Shown piece by piece: positions 25,061-32,960 of a stretch of 64,000 bases of DNA. The notes beneath the pieces were generated by a model, which ran no database searches, was not told the origin of the DNA, and saw only the letters and a program-made list of their open reading frames with translations. The first letter of the stretch is position 1. Each line of letters begins with the position of its first letter. Position numbers and translations under genes: made by a program. Origin of the DNA: Sulfurivermis sp041678005 (GTDB taxonomy: Bacteria > Pseudomonadota > Gammaproteobacteria > Thiohalomonadales > Thiohalomonadaceae). The DNA is taken from positions 1 through 64,000 of the forward strand of contig JBAYOW010000007.1 of the NCBI GenBank assembly GCA_041678005.1. The letters run 5' to 3'.

Positions 25061-27010
25061 TTATGGCTGGAATTGACGTATTGCATCACGTAGTTGGACA
25101 AGTTGTTTGGCATTACATTGCCGGTAGCGCAGGAGGTTGTAGAGTTGGCTGATTGTTGCGCTGCTCCGCGCCAGATCCGGGCGATGTGCAGCGATGCGCA
25201 GGGCATGCTCGCTTGCCGTCTCATGGGGCTTTTGTTGCAGACCAAGCGGGCGTAGCTTTTTGCCATAACGAGCGTATAGGCAAATAACTTGATCAACATG
25301 TCGCGAACTGCGCCGATGAAGACCCCACAATACCCAGAGCATCAGCAAGCCAAGTCCAGAGAAGGTTAAGACCAACAAGCCCTGCCAGCCGTATTTCAGC
25401 AACCCAAGACGCTGCAATAGCTTTTTTTGTTGCAGATGATCATAGCCGAGCACCCATTGGTTCCAGGCATTATTGAGCATATCCCAGCTATAGCGCAGGC
25501 GATGAAAATTACGCATAAGCCTGCCGATATCTGTATTGAACATAGGCGCATCGGTGGAGAGAAAACGTTGTAGATCAGGCTCTGCCTCGATGCGTTCCGG
25601 CGGGAGAACGGCAGTGGGATCCACGCGTAGCCAGCCTTGCTCAGCCAGCCAGACTTCAGCCCAGGCATGGGCATGAGACTGCCGCACGATCATATAGTCG
25701 GCCAAGGGATTGAGCTCGCCACCTTGATAGGCAGTAACAATGCGTGCTGGCACGCCAGAAGCGCGCATCAAGGTGACGAAGGCGGCGGCATAGTGTTCAC
25801 AAAAGCCGCGTTGAGTTACAAAAAGAAACTCATCGATCGCCTGTCTACCTAGTAGTGGCGGTGTGCGGCTATACCAAAAATTTTGTTGACGAAAATATTC
25901 GAGTGCATGACGTACGATCTCAGCAGGTGGATCGTTGATCCATTCTTGTGCCAGCGTATGTGTGCGTGGATTGAGATCTTGCGGCAATTGTAGCGCATGG
26001 CGACGTTCAAATTCATTTAGTGCACCAGTCTGGTAACTGGTGTAGGCGCTTAAGTCATAGCGTTGACGGGAGCTGAGTTTGCGCGGCAGGATTAATTGAT
26101 AGTCGGCCGTGAGTTTGATTTTATCCGGGGCTTCGGCCGCCATTTCAAGTGCCAATACTATGTGTTGTTGATGTGGTTCTAGGGTGAGCGTGTAGCGCAG
26201 TGGCTCGACTGATGTTTGTAATGTCGGTGTGGCAAAAAACCAGGCAGGTGGGGCTTTGTGCGAAATAGGATCCCAGCGGCGGCCATCGGTTGTCCAGAGT
26301 ACCGGCCCACGCCAGTAAAGTTGATTGGCAGGTGGCACAGGGCCATGAAATTGCACACGAAAGGCCACTTCATCAGAATCAACCAGCTCGCTGATGCTTC
26401 CCGGTTCCATATGGTCAGAAAGGCCCGTACGGCCCCGTTGGCTATCTTCGGGCAAGCCCCATAATGGCCCCGGCAAACGTGGAAAAAGCACAAACAACAG
26501 CAGCATGAAGGGCAATGCTTGAAGCAGGAGCAAACCTGCACGGCGTAAATAGTCCTTATGCCTGGGTCCCTTGGGATGGTTGAGTGCGATAAGGGCCGCG
26601 GTGAGCAGGAATACAGTGAGCAGCAGATAAAGGCCGAGCAATATGGACTGGTCGAGCAGAAAGCCACCAGCCACTAAAAACCAGCCAAGAAAAACCGTCA
26701 GCATGGCATCACGCGGTGTGCGCAGCTCCAATAATTTAAGGCTGAGCATGATGCTGAGCAAGGCCAGACCTGCCTCCAGGCCGAATAAGGTGCGATATGT
26801 CAGCAGCACACTGCCAAGCCCGATAGCGGTAAACAACAAGCGCAGGCCGCGCCCGGGCAGTTGCCAGTCACGCAGCTCCAGCGCCAGGCGCCAGCCCAAC
26901 AAGGCAAGACAAAACAGACTCAACCAAACAGGCAGGCGGAATAATTGTGGCAGCAAGACTGCAGCCAGTGCCGCCAGCAGCCACAGGCGTCCATGTAAGG
27001 GGATACTCAC
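25061..27010 (-). CDS. tgpA: Transglutaminase-domain membrane protein, TgpA type
   Basis: A 649-residue inner-membrane protein: about five or six hydrophobic segments in the first 175 residues, a long periplasmic part, one more membrane segment near residue 555 and a cytoplasmic DUF4129-like tail. The transglutaminase-like core has the full triad, Cys in RGFCEHYAAAF, His in SHAHAWAEVW and Asp in WLRVDPTA. This is the layout of Pseudomonas aeruginosa TgpA. It starts with GTG in a GTGA overlap with the DUF58 gene and follows moxR, giving the well-known MoxR-DUF58-transglutaminase set. The physiological substrate is not known; a role in envelope processing is usually proposed. Confidence 0.9.
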   Translation of the reverse strand: MSIPLHGRLWLLAALAAVLLPQLFRLPVWLSLFCLALLGWRLALELRDWQLPGRGLRLLFTAIGLGSVLLTYRTLFGLEAGLALLSIMLSLKLLELRTPRDAMLTVFLGWFLVAGGFLLDQSILLGLYLLLTVFLLTAALIALNHPKGPRHKDYLRRAGLLLLQALPFMLLLFVLFPRLPGPLWGLPEDSQRGRTGLSDHMEPGSISELVDSDEVAFRVQFHGPVPPANQLYWRGPVLWTTDGRRWDPISHKAPPAWFFATPTLQTSVEPLRYTLTLEPHQQHIVLALEMAAEAPDKIKLTADYQLILPRKLSSRQRYDLSAYTSYQTGALNEFERRHALQLPQDLNPRTHTLAQEWINDPPAEIVRHALEYFRQQNFWYSRTPPLLGRQAIDEFLFVTQRGFCEHYAAAFVTLMRASGVPARIVTAYQGGELNPLADYMIVRQSHAHAWAEVWLAEQGWLRVDPTAVLPPERIEAEPDLQRFLSTDAPMFNTDIGRLMRNFHRLRYSWDMLNNAWNQWVLGYDHLQQKKLLQRLGLLKYGWQGLLVLTFSGLGLLMLWVLWGLHRRSSRHVDQVICLYARYGKKLRPLGLQQKPHETASEHALRIAAHRPDLARSSATISQLYNLLRYRQCNAKQLVQLRDAIRQFQP

Positions 27011-27963
27011 CGATGCTCACCATATAGTGCTAAGGCCTCCAGACAACGGCGGCGATGGTGCGAACCATGATCTGGCTGGAGGCTGATATCAGGCAGGCGC
27101 AGACCATAAACCAGACCATCTGCATCGGTATCGAGCACCCAGCGACATAGCTGAGAAAGACGTGCCTCAGTCGCCAGGCCAGGCAGCAATTCCCAGGCCA
27201 GCCATAATTCTTCTGCAGCCTCGCCAGTAAATTGTTTTGTGTACATGCCCTGGCCACGGGCGACAGCCTTCCAGTGCACATGCCGTAGCGAGTCGCCAGG
27301 ATGATAAGTCCGCAGCGCAGCAAAATCATCCTGACCCAAACCATGTTGCCCTCCACGACCTGCATCAGCAGCCAGACCTGTCGGCAGGCCGACTGAGGGC
27401 GCGGGCTTGGGGTAGACCATACATTCCATTTGTAGATGCAGAGGCGACCAGGCGCGAAACAGGCCAAGAGGGAAGCGGCTCGCAATTGTCAGGCGTCCCA
27501 TTGACAGGCGACCACGCCGAACAGCAGGCCGGTCGAGTTCAAGCCATTGTATGCCAGGCATCAGATCTACATCTTTCCGTGCCCCTTGTTTGCTGGTCAG
27601 GATTATCGCCTGTCGCGGGGTAGTATCAGGATTAAACAGGCCAAGAGAGAAGCGTGCTGTCTCACCGGCAAACACGGCAGTGCTATGCCCGACCTCGACG
27701 CGCAGGCCGAGCAGATTGCGCCAGGTATGCAGCATGGCGATCGCGCCCAGGCCACACAGTAAAAACACCAGGGCAAAGGCCAGGCTGTTGGCATAATTGA
27801 TCGCACCCAGCAAAATAGCGATCAATACGCCGCCCAGTAGCAGGCCTTCACGCGTGGGCAGGATATAGATCCGCCGCTGGCGCAGTGTGACAGGCCCGCT
27901 TTCCTGTCTGGCACGGCGAAGAAATTTCAGCTGCGGTAGATATTGGCGTAAGGAAATACTCAC
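27007..27963 (-). CDS. DUF58 domain protein
   Basis: A 318-residue protein with two hydrophobic segments near residues 40-80 (LLLGGVLIAILLGAINYANS and the next stretch), followed by a soluble part containing the DUF58 core: an E-F-like segment GLGQDDFAALRTYHPGD and the following SLRHVHWKAVAR, where the R-x-Y-x-x-G-D and I/V-x-W patterns are the hallmark. It lies between moxR and tgpA on the minus strand. The start is GTG at 27963, 51 nt after moxR. DUF58 proteins are thought to be clients of MoxR ATPases; the precise role is unknown. Confidence 0.88.
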   Translation of the reverse strand: MSISLRQYLPQLKFLRRARQESGPVTLRQRRIYILPTREGLLLGGVLIAILLGAINYANSLAFALVFLLCGLGAIAMLHTWRNLLGLRVEVGHSTAVFAGETARFSLGLFNPDTTPRQAIILTSKQGARKDVDLMPGIQWLELDRPAVRRGRLSMGRLTIASRFPLGLFRAWSPLHLQMECMVYPKPAPSVGLPTGLAADAGRGGQHGLGQDDFAALRTYHPGDSLRHVHWKAVARGQGMYTKQFTGEAAEELWLAWELLPGLATEARLSQLCRWVLDTDADGLVYGLRLPDISLQPDHGSHHRRRCLEALALYGEHR

Positions 27964-28014
27964 AGTATTCAGTCTGCATAATATGTGAGCCGAACTTTAG
28001 TCCGACTATACATT

Positions 28015-28926
28015 TCAAGGGATGGCAACAGCCTGAAACAGCACGGTCAAGGAGCTCTGATCCTGCGTGCCTGAGTGCGCCAGTTGCAGGCGATGGCCAA
28101 CCACATGCGGCAGTACCGCTTGCACATCTTCTGGCAAGACGAAGTCTCGCCCAGCGAGCAAGGCCCAGGCACGTGAGGCGGCCAGGAGTGCCAATCCTGC
28201 ACGCGGCGAAAGTCCAGTAATAAAATGATGGGAGTGACGGGAAAACTCTAGCAAGGCCTGCACATAATCCAGCAAGGCAGGACTGACCTTGACCTTGTGC
28301 ACCGCTGATTGGATGGAGAGTAGTTGCGCGGCAGTCATAACGGCTGGCAAATGCTTGAGCAGATCGCGTCTGCTCTCACCAGAGAGCAGGGCACGTTCGG
28401 CCTGACTATCTGGATAGCCCAGCTCGATACGCAGCAGAAAACGATCCAGTTGCGACTCAGGCAGTGGAAAGGTGCCGATCTGATTGGCGGGATTTTGTGT
28501 GGCTATAACAAAGAAAGGTTCAGGTAGCGCATGCGTCGAGCCCTCGATGCTGATTTGCTGTTCTTCCATCGCCTCCAGCAGCGCACTTTGTGTCTTGGGC
28601 GTAGCACGATTGATCTCATCGGCGAGAACCACCTGGGCAAAGATGGGGCCAGGATGAAAGCGAAAGTCGCCACTGTCGCGCTCATAGATCGAAACACCAA
28701 GAATATCTGCCGGCAGCATATCGGCAGTGAATTGAATTCGGCTGTACTGCAGTCCCAGGATCTTCGCCAAGGCGTGGGCTAGCGTGGTCTTGCCGAGGCC
28801 AGGCAGGTCTTCGATAAGCAGATGACCGCGCACCAACAGGCAAGCCAGCGCCAGCCGGATGACATGTTCCTTGCCGAGGATGATTTGACCGGCTTGTTGA
28901 ATGGCCTGATTGAGCAAAGCGTGCAT
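28015..28926 (-). CDS. MoxR-family AAA+ ATPase
   Basis: A 303-residue AAA+ chaperone-like ATPase with Walker A in DLPGLGKTTLAHALA (about residue 43), Walker B in VVLADEINRATPK (about residue 102), sensor 1 in VIATQNPANQIG and an arginine finger in ESQLDRFLLR. The C-terminal lid (SPRAGLALLAASRAWA) is typical for MoxR. Such proteins help mature or activate membrane or metal-containing complexes. It is first in the moxR-DUF58-tgpA run; the client is not known. Confidence 0.92.
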   Translation of the reverse strand: MHALLNQAIQQAGQIILGKEHVIRLALACLLVRGHLLIEDLPGLGKTTLAHALAKILGLQYSRIQFTADMLPADILGVSIYERDSGDFRFHPGPIFAQVVLADEINRATPKTQSALLEAMEEQQISIEGSTHALPEPFFVIATQNPANQIGTFPLPESQLDRFLLRIELGYPDSQAERALLSGESRRDLLKHLPAVMTAAQLLSIQSAVHKVKVSPALLDYVQALLEFSRHSHHFITGLSPRAGLALLAASRAWALLAGRDFVLPEDVQAVLPHVVGHRLQLAHSGTQDQSSLTVLFQAVAIP

Positions 28927-28986
28927 GGCTTTCCCTTTGCCGAAGATGCTGCCGAAAAGGTGAGACTATAGCGCGTTATCCGTTTG

Positions 28987-29038
28987 CCCGCATATTTCAG
29001 CAGGACACAACAAAAGACCCTGGAGAAATATGCGGGCC
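28987..29038. repeat. Palindromic intergenic element, copy B
   Basis: The arms begin GCCCGCATATTTC on the left and end GAAATATGCGGGC on the right, a perfect 13-bp stem, followed inward by a mismatch zone and CAGG/CCTGG. It has the same sequence core as the element behind speD (6035-6078). It sits in the 519-nt gap between moxR and the decarboxylase gene, which shows no coding sequence in its first half. Confidence 0.72.
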
Positions 29039-29203
29039 AAAATGACAGGCAAGCCCCTGTGGCGAGTGGGTGTGTGAATACTAGGCGCAAATATTTATGT
29101 GCAAAAACAAGAGTATACACATGTTGGATGAAGCAGTTTCGGGTGATAAATTGACTACAAGGGAAGCGGGTTTGGCACGGGATTTATTTTGTTAAAAAAA
29201 GGC

Positions 29204-29231
29204 TTGCCTAATAGCAAGATTTGCCTAAAAT
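29204..29231 (+). promoter_or_regulatory. Promoter of the decarboxylase gene
   Basis: TTGCCT at 29204-29209 and TAAAAT at 29226-29231 are separated by 16 nt, a fair sigma-70 promoter. Transcription would start near 29238, leaving about 205 nt of untranslated leader. Confidence 0.5.
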
Positions 29232-29237
29232 ACGCGC

Positions 29238-29445
29238 CACTTCTTGAGGGTAGCCCGCTTGCGGCACGACCAAATCGTAGGGGCTAACAACCCTGCTATC
29301 CAGGGAGAATGAATTTGTCCTGATTCAGAGAGCGTCCACCTGACGGTATGGGCGCCGCTCAAATTCAGATCTCTTGTAGCTTTTTTTGGTTGTGTCTCGT
29401 TTACCCTTGAGAAGAGGAACAGAGGCGCAGCCTGGAGGTATGACC
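29238..29445 (+). promoter_or_regulatory. Long structured leader of the ornithine/lysine decarboxylase mRNA
   Basis: The 5' part can fold as a branched structure: AGGG (29247 on) pairs with CCCT near 29291-29294, TAGCCC near 29251 pairs with GGGCTA near 29281, and inside are the small hairpins CCGC-TT-GCGG and ACGA-CCAAA-TCGT. Downstream, TGAATTTG (29310-29317) pairs with CAAATTCA (29360-29367), and a T7 run follows at 29381-29387. The arrangement of a structured element, a second stem and a U-run before a GGAGG site looks like attenuation or a sensing leader. I do not recognise the class; pairing was judged by eye. Confidence 0.4.
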
Positions 29446-30657
29446 ATGGTCGATGCCCGTTGTGAAACCACGTCTGTTATTGCCGCAGATGACAAAGCCG
29501 CTGAGCCTCCTGAAGTCGAGCGTATCCGACGACTGGTTGCCATTCATGGTGCTCCCTTATTGATTCTTGATTGTGAGGCCGTGCGACGACAGTATCGCGC
29601 CCTTGCTGCCGCCTTGCCTGGCGTTGATTTGCACTATGCCTTGAAACCGCTGCCACATCCGGCTGTGGTGCAGACCTTGCAGGAGGAAGATGCCTGGTTT
29701 GATCTGGCAACCACAGGCGAGGTTGAGCTGGTGCGTGATCTGGGCGTAGCTCCTGAGCGTTGCATACATACACATCCCATCAAACGCGATCGCGATATTC
29801 GTGATGCGCTTGAGTTCGGTGTTAGCAACTTTGTTGTGGATAACCCGGGCGAGCTGCGCAAGTTCGAGAAATATGCTGAGCAGGTCGAGCTTTTGCTGCG
29901 TGTGTCCTTTCGTAGCCCAGATGCCAAGGTGGATCTGTCGAAGAAATTTGGTTGCAGCCCTGCAGGGGCGCGTGAGCTGCTGCTGATGGCACATGATCTT
30001 GGCATTCGCATCAAGGGGCTATCCTTTCATGTTGGTTCCCAGGCGGCGGATCCGCGCAAGCATGTCGAAGCCATCGAGTCTTGCGCTGCGCTCATCGCCT
30101 GGAACAAGTCGGCCGGTCTGCCGTTACTTTCCGTGCTTGATATCGGCGGTGGCTTTCCGGTGGAGTACAACGAAGATGTGCCACCGATCGATGAATTCTG
30201 TAGGCCAATACGCGCGGCATTAGCGCAGTTGCCGCAGGATATTCGCGTGATTGCTGAGCCTGGCCGTTTTATCGTGGCAGCGGCGATGACCGCTGTATCT
30301 TCGGTGATGGGCAAAGCGCAGCGCGATGGCCGTTGGTGGTATTACCTGGATGATGGGGTGTATGGCTCTTATAGCGGCCAGCTCTATGATCATGCCAAAT
30401 ATCCGGTGGATTGCCTGGACTGGCAGGGCGAGCGCTTTCCCAGTGTGCTGGCCGGGCCTACCTGCGACAGCATTGATGTGATCGATGAGAACATCATGTT
30501 GCCGGAGCTGAACGAGGGCGATCTCGTGATTGGCCGCATGATGGGTGCCTACACCTGGGCCAGCGCCACGGAATTTAACTTCTTCCGCAAGGCACAGATC
30601 GTTACGATTAATGAGTATATGGGCGAGGCCTGCGAGGTGGTGCCGCTGGTCGGTTAA
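29446..30657 (+). CDS. Ornithine/lysine decarboxylase, alanine-racemase fold (group IV)
   Basis: A 403-residue PLP enzyme of the fold-type III decarboxylases, which make putrescine or cadaverine. PLP-binding Lys67 is in LHYALKPLPHP, the SFHVGSQ and DIGGGFP motifs follow, then AEPGRFIV, and the active-site Cys in GPTCDSIDVI. The GPTCDSIDVI wording and 403-residue size fit bifunctional ornithine/lysine enzymes rather than diaminopimelate decarboxylase, whose motif is GPLCESGD. The start at ATG 29446 is set by GGAGG at 29434-29438, 7 nt upstream; an ATG at 29440 would be too near. With speD this gives two steps towards spermidine. Substrate preference is inferred, not proven. Confidence 0.88.
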   Translation: MVDARCETTSVIAADDKAAEPPEVERIRRLVAIHGAPLLILDCEAVRRQYRALAAALPGVDLHYALKPLPHPAVVQTLQEEDAWFDLATTGEVELVRDLGVAPERCIHTHPIKRDRDIRDALEFGVSNFVVDNPGELRKFEKYAEQVELLLRVSFRSPDAKVDLSKKFGCSPAGARELLLMAHDLGIRIKGLSFHVGSQAADPRKHVEAIESCAALIAWNKSAGLPLLSVLDIGGGFPVEYNEDVPPIDEFCRPIRAALAQLPQDIRVIAEPGRFIVAAAMTAVSSVMGKAQRDGRWWYYLDDGVYGSYSGQLYDHAKYPVDCLDWQGERFPSVLAGPTCDSIDVIDENIMLPELNEGDLVIGRMMGAYTWASATEFNFFRKAQIVTINEYMGEACEVVPLVG

Positions 30658-30669
30658 GACTGTTTTTGT

Positions 30670-30697
30670 CCTCACTCCCATAGTACCGGGAGTGAGG
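30670..30697 (+). terminator. Strong hairpin after the decarboxylase gene
   Basis: CCTCACTCCC (30670-30679) and GGGAGTGAGG (30688-30697) form a perfect 10-bp stem with an 8-nt loop, 12 nt after the stop codon. No T-run follows, so it may act as an RNA-stabilising stem or as a Rho-assisted terminator rather than a classical intrinsic one. Confidence 0.55.
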
Positions 30698-30834
30698 CAA
30701 ATACTGGTCTATTTATCCTGATGTGCTGCGGGAGATGTAGCACCGATTGCGTTGTCAGGCAGCTAGCATAGTGTGCTCTCTGGTGAAATATGCAGACTGG
30801 CTGCCTGGCTTTTTTCCGCGCATACTGCGTATCT

Positions 30835-31263
30835 ATGTCACATCAACAATTTTCCCGTCTGCTGCCGTATACCTGCGAGCATTTGTTTGATTTGGTGCTC
30901 GCTATCGAACGTTATCCCGAATTTGTCCCAGGCTACAGCCAGGCGCGTATCCTGCGACGAGAAGCCGGTGCGCTGGAAGTCGAGCAGTCCATCGGTCTTG
31001 GCCCGGCCAGCTTCAGCTTTCGTTCGCGGGCCGAATTTATCGCTTCAGAGCAGATCTTCATCTGCGCCCATGATGGCCCGTTTCGTCGCCTTGAGGTTCG
31101 CTGGCAATTTGCCGCCCAGCAGGAAGGCGGCTGTCGGGTAACGGTAGACACACATTATCAGCCGGGCCACCTGCTTGCCGCACCTTTGCTGCGTGGGGCG
31201 ATGGAACTATTGGGGCCGCGCCTGTTAGACGCTTTTGTCCAACGCGCGGCGCAGATGGCATAG
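30835..31263 (+). CDS. RatA/Coq10-like START-domain protein
   Basis: A 142-residue SRPBCC (START-like) protein similar to bacterial RatA and mitochondrial Coq10: LPYTCEHLFDLVLAIERYPEF near residue 10 (shown in part), then the PGYSQARIL strand, and a long C-terminal helix closing a lipid-binding pocket. Coq10 proteins bind ubiquinone; RatA was first described in E. coli as inhibiting 70S assembly. The ATG at 30835 gives the usual start (SHQQFSRLLPYT); upstream ATG at 30790 would add an unrelated hydrophobic tail. The gene is usually next to smpB, which is not present here. Confidence 0.8.
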   Translation: MSHQQFSRLLPYTCEHLFDLVLAIERYPEFVPGYSQARILRREAGALEVEQSIGLGPASFSFRSRAEFIASEQIFICAHDGPFRRLEVRWQFAAQQEGGCRVTVDTHYQPGHLLAAPLLRGAMELLGPRLLDAFVQRAAQMA

Positions 31264-31713
31264 AGAACATTATGGTATGGCACAGGGTCTTCTTGTTATC
31301 GCGTTTATGTTCGGGCTGTAACTGATAAGTATCGGCATTAGCGCGCTTTTGTTTTTCCTTGTCCAGACCGGGCTATTTGCCTGCTCGCCTCCTCGTCCGG
31401 ATAATCAGGCCAGATTGATGCTCCAGTGTTGCTTGCAGAGCACATCCTTTCTCCTTGCACTGGCAGCAGAAAAATGGTGCGCTATATGTGCCCCTGCATT
31501 TAAACTGAGTATCTACATAACCAGGACTCCACTCTCCCGCTGGCGTGAGAGGGGCTGGGGGAGAGGGTGGGGAAAGTTTGTCACATTCGTTCATGCGACA
31601 TCTTACATACGGCGCAATGTCCGATGGTTATTGCGCCCTACAGGAAAGCCGCAAAACAGCATTCTGATACAGCCTTTTGGTAAACACGCGTCTGTTCATT
31701 TTGGGAGGACACT
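31264..31713. repeat. 450-nt gap with two-part intergenic repeat, copy 1
   Basis: No gene is seen here. 31532-31570 carries a purine/pyrimidine repeat CTCTCCCGCTGGCGTGAGAG followed by GGGCTGGGGGAGAGGGTGG, and 31611-31637 a perfect 8-bp inverted repeat GGCGCAAT...ATTGCGCC. The same pair, in the same order and at similar spacing, occurs at 63686-63796. The first part resembles the REP-like CTCTCCC...GGGAGAGGG sequences common in proteobacterial intergenic DNA. Confidence 0.65.
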
Positions 31714-32937
31714 ATGACCGACACACTGGAGCGAGGGAGAGCCCGTATCAGCGGCTTTGCCGATGCGGAAATGGAGTATCAGTTGTTACGCCAGATGGGC
31801 GTGGCGCGTTATGGTGGCTCTGCCGTTGGAGAGTGCCTGGCGCTGGCTCGACGTATCGAAAGTGGCGTACCAGCCAGTTGGGTAGCGGTGTTTGTCGAGG
31901 CTGCCAGGCGTCAACAGATCGATGCCGAGCGCCGTGCCGCCCGAGGGCATGGTATCAGCGCACGCGATGCATATCTGGTTGCCTGTAATAGTTGGCGCGC
32001 GGCCGAGTACTATACTTCCATCGCTGATCCAGAGCATGCCAAATATGGTCTTGCCAGTCGCGCCTGTTTTATCGCTGCGATGCGCTATAGCGAATATTCC
32101 TGTGAGATCGTGGAGTTGCCTTTTGGCGACACTCCGTTGCCGGCATTTTACTTGTGTCCCAGGAAGCTAAGCGGGCCGAGTAAAACCCTGATGATCATCA
32201 GTGGCTACGATGGCACGCTGGAGGAAACCTTTCTGGCCTATGGTCGCGCTGCACTTGAGCGTGGTTATCGGGTGTTTTTGTTTGCCGGCCCCGGCCAGAT
32301 GGATACCATGCGTTTTCATCCGGCATTGCACTTCAGCCCGGATTTTGAGCGTGTCGGTACCGTGGCGGTTGATTATTTGCTCTCGCGCGGAGAAACCGAT
32401 CCTGCGCGTATTGCCCTGATGGGCATCAGCTTTGGCGGTTATTTTGCAACCCGGATCGCGGCACATGAAGCGCGGATCAGCGCCTTGATTCCGAATTCGC
32501 CGATCCTGGATTTGCATGCCTATATGGTCTCATTCGCTGGCTTTGATCCAGCCGAATTGCCGGACGCAGATAATTTCAGTGTGGCCGACATCGATCATAT
32601 CAGCGACGAGCTGATGCCGACGCAGACACGCGAAATGGCGCGTAATCTGATGTTGCGTATGGGACAGCCGAGCTTTAAGCATACCTATCAATACTTGTGT
32701 GAATTCCAGGTTGATGATGCGTCGCTGGCGAGGATACGTTGTGCTGTTCTTGCCTTGATCGGCAGCAGCGAAGGAAGCGAGCCTATGGCGCAGTATGAGC
32801 AATTCCTGGCACAAGTGGCAGGTGCCGAGGGGCATGTATTTAGCGAAAAAGAAGGCGCGGATGGTCACTGCCAGTCCGGCAATCTGGCCTATTCTGCGGC
32901 AGTGTCAATGGACTGGCTGGATGAGCGTTTCAGCTGA
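31714..32937 (+). CDS. Alpha/beta hydrolase, FrsA/DUF1100-like
   Basis: A 407-residue protein with a helical N-terminal part (about residues 1-130) and an alpha/beta hydrolase domain. The nucleophile elbow is GISFGGYFATR (Ser near residue 235) and the probable catalytic His lies in GADGHCQSGN near the C-terminus; an oxyanion segment ISGYDGTLEE lies near residue 162. This layout, an N-terminal helical cap followed by the hydrolase core, resembles FrsA-like and 2,6-dihydroxypseudooxynicotine hydrolase-like proteins, but the substrate cannot be given. ATG 31714 follows a GGGAGGACACT ribosome-binding site. It stands alone behind a repeat-bearing gap, suggesting an accessory gene. Confidence 0.75.
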   Translation: MTDTLERGRARISGFADAEMEYQLLRQMGVARYGGSAVGECLALARRIESGVPASWVAVFVEAARRQQIDAERRAARGHGISARDAYLVACNSWRAAEYYTSIADPEHAKYGLASRACFIAAMRYSEYSCEIVELPFGDTPLPAFYLCPRKLSGPSKTLMIISGYDGTLEETFLAYGRAALERGYRVFLFAGPGQMDTMRFHPALHFSPDFERVGTVAVDYLLSRGETDPARIALMGISFGGYFATRIAAHEARISALIPNSPILDLHAYMVSFAGFDPAELPDADNFSVADIDHISDELMPTQTREMARNLMLRMGQPSFKHTYQYLCEFQVDDASLARIRCAVLALIGSSEGSEPMAQYEQFLAQVAGAEGHVFSEKEGADGHCQSGNLAYSAAVSMDWLDERFS

Positions 32938-32960
32938 TCGCCATCAGCCAGGACGACGGC

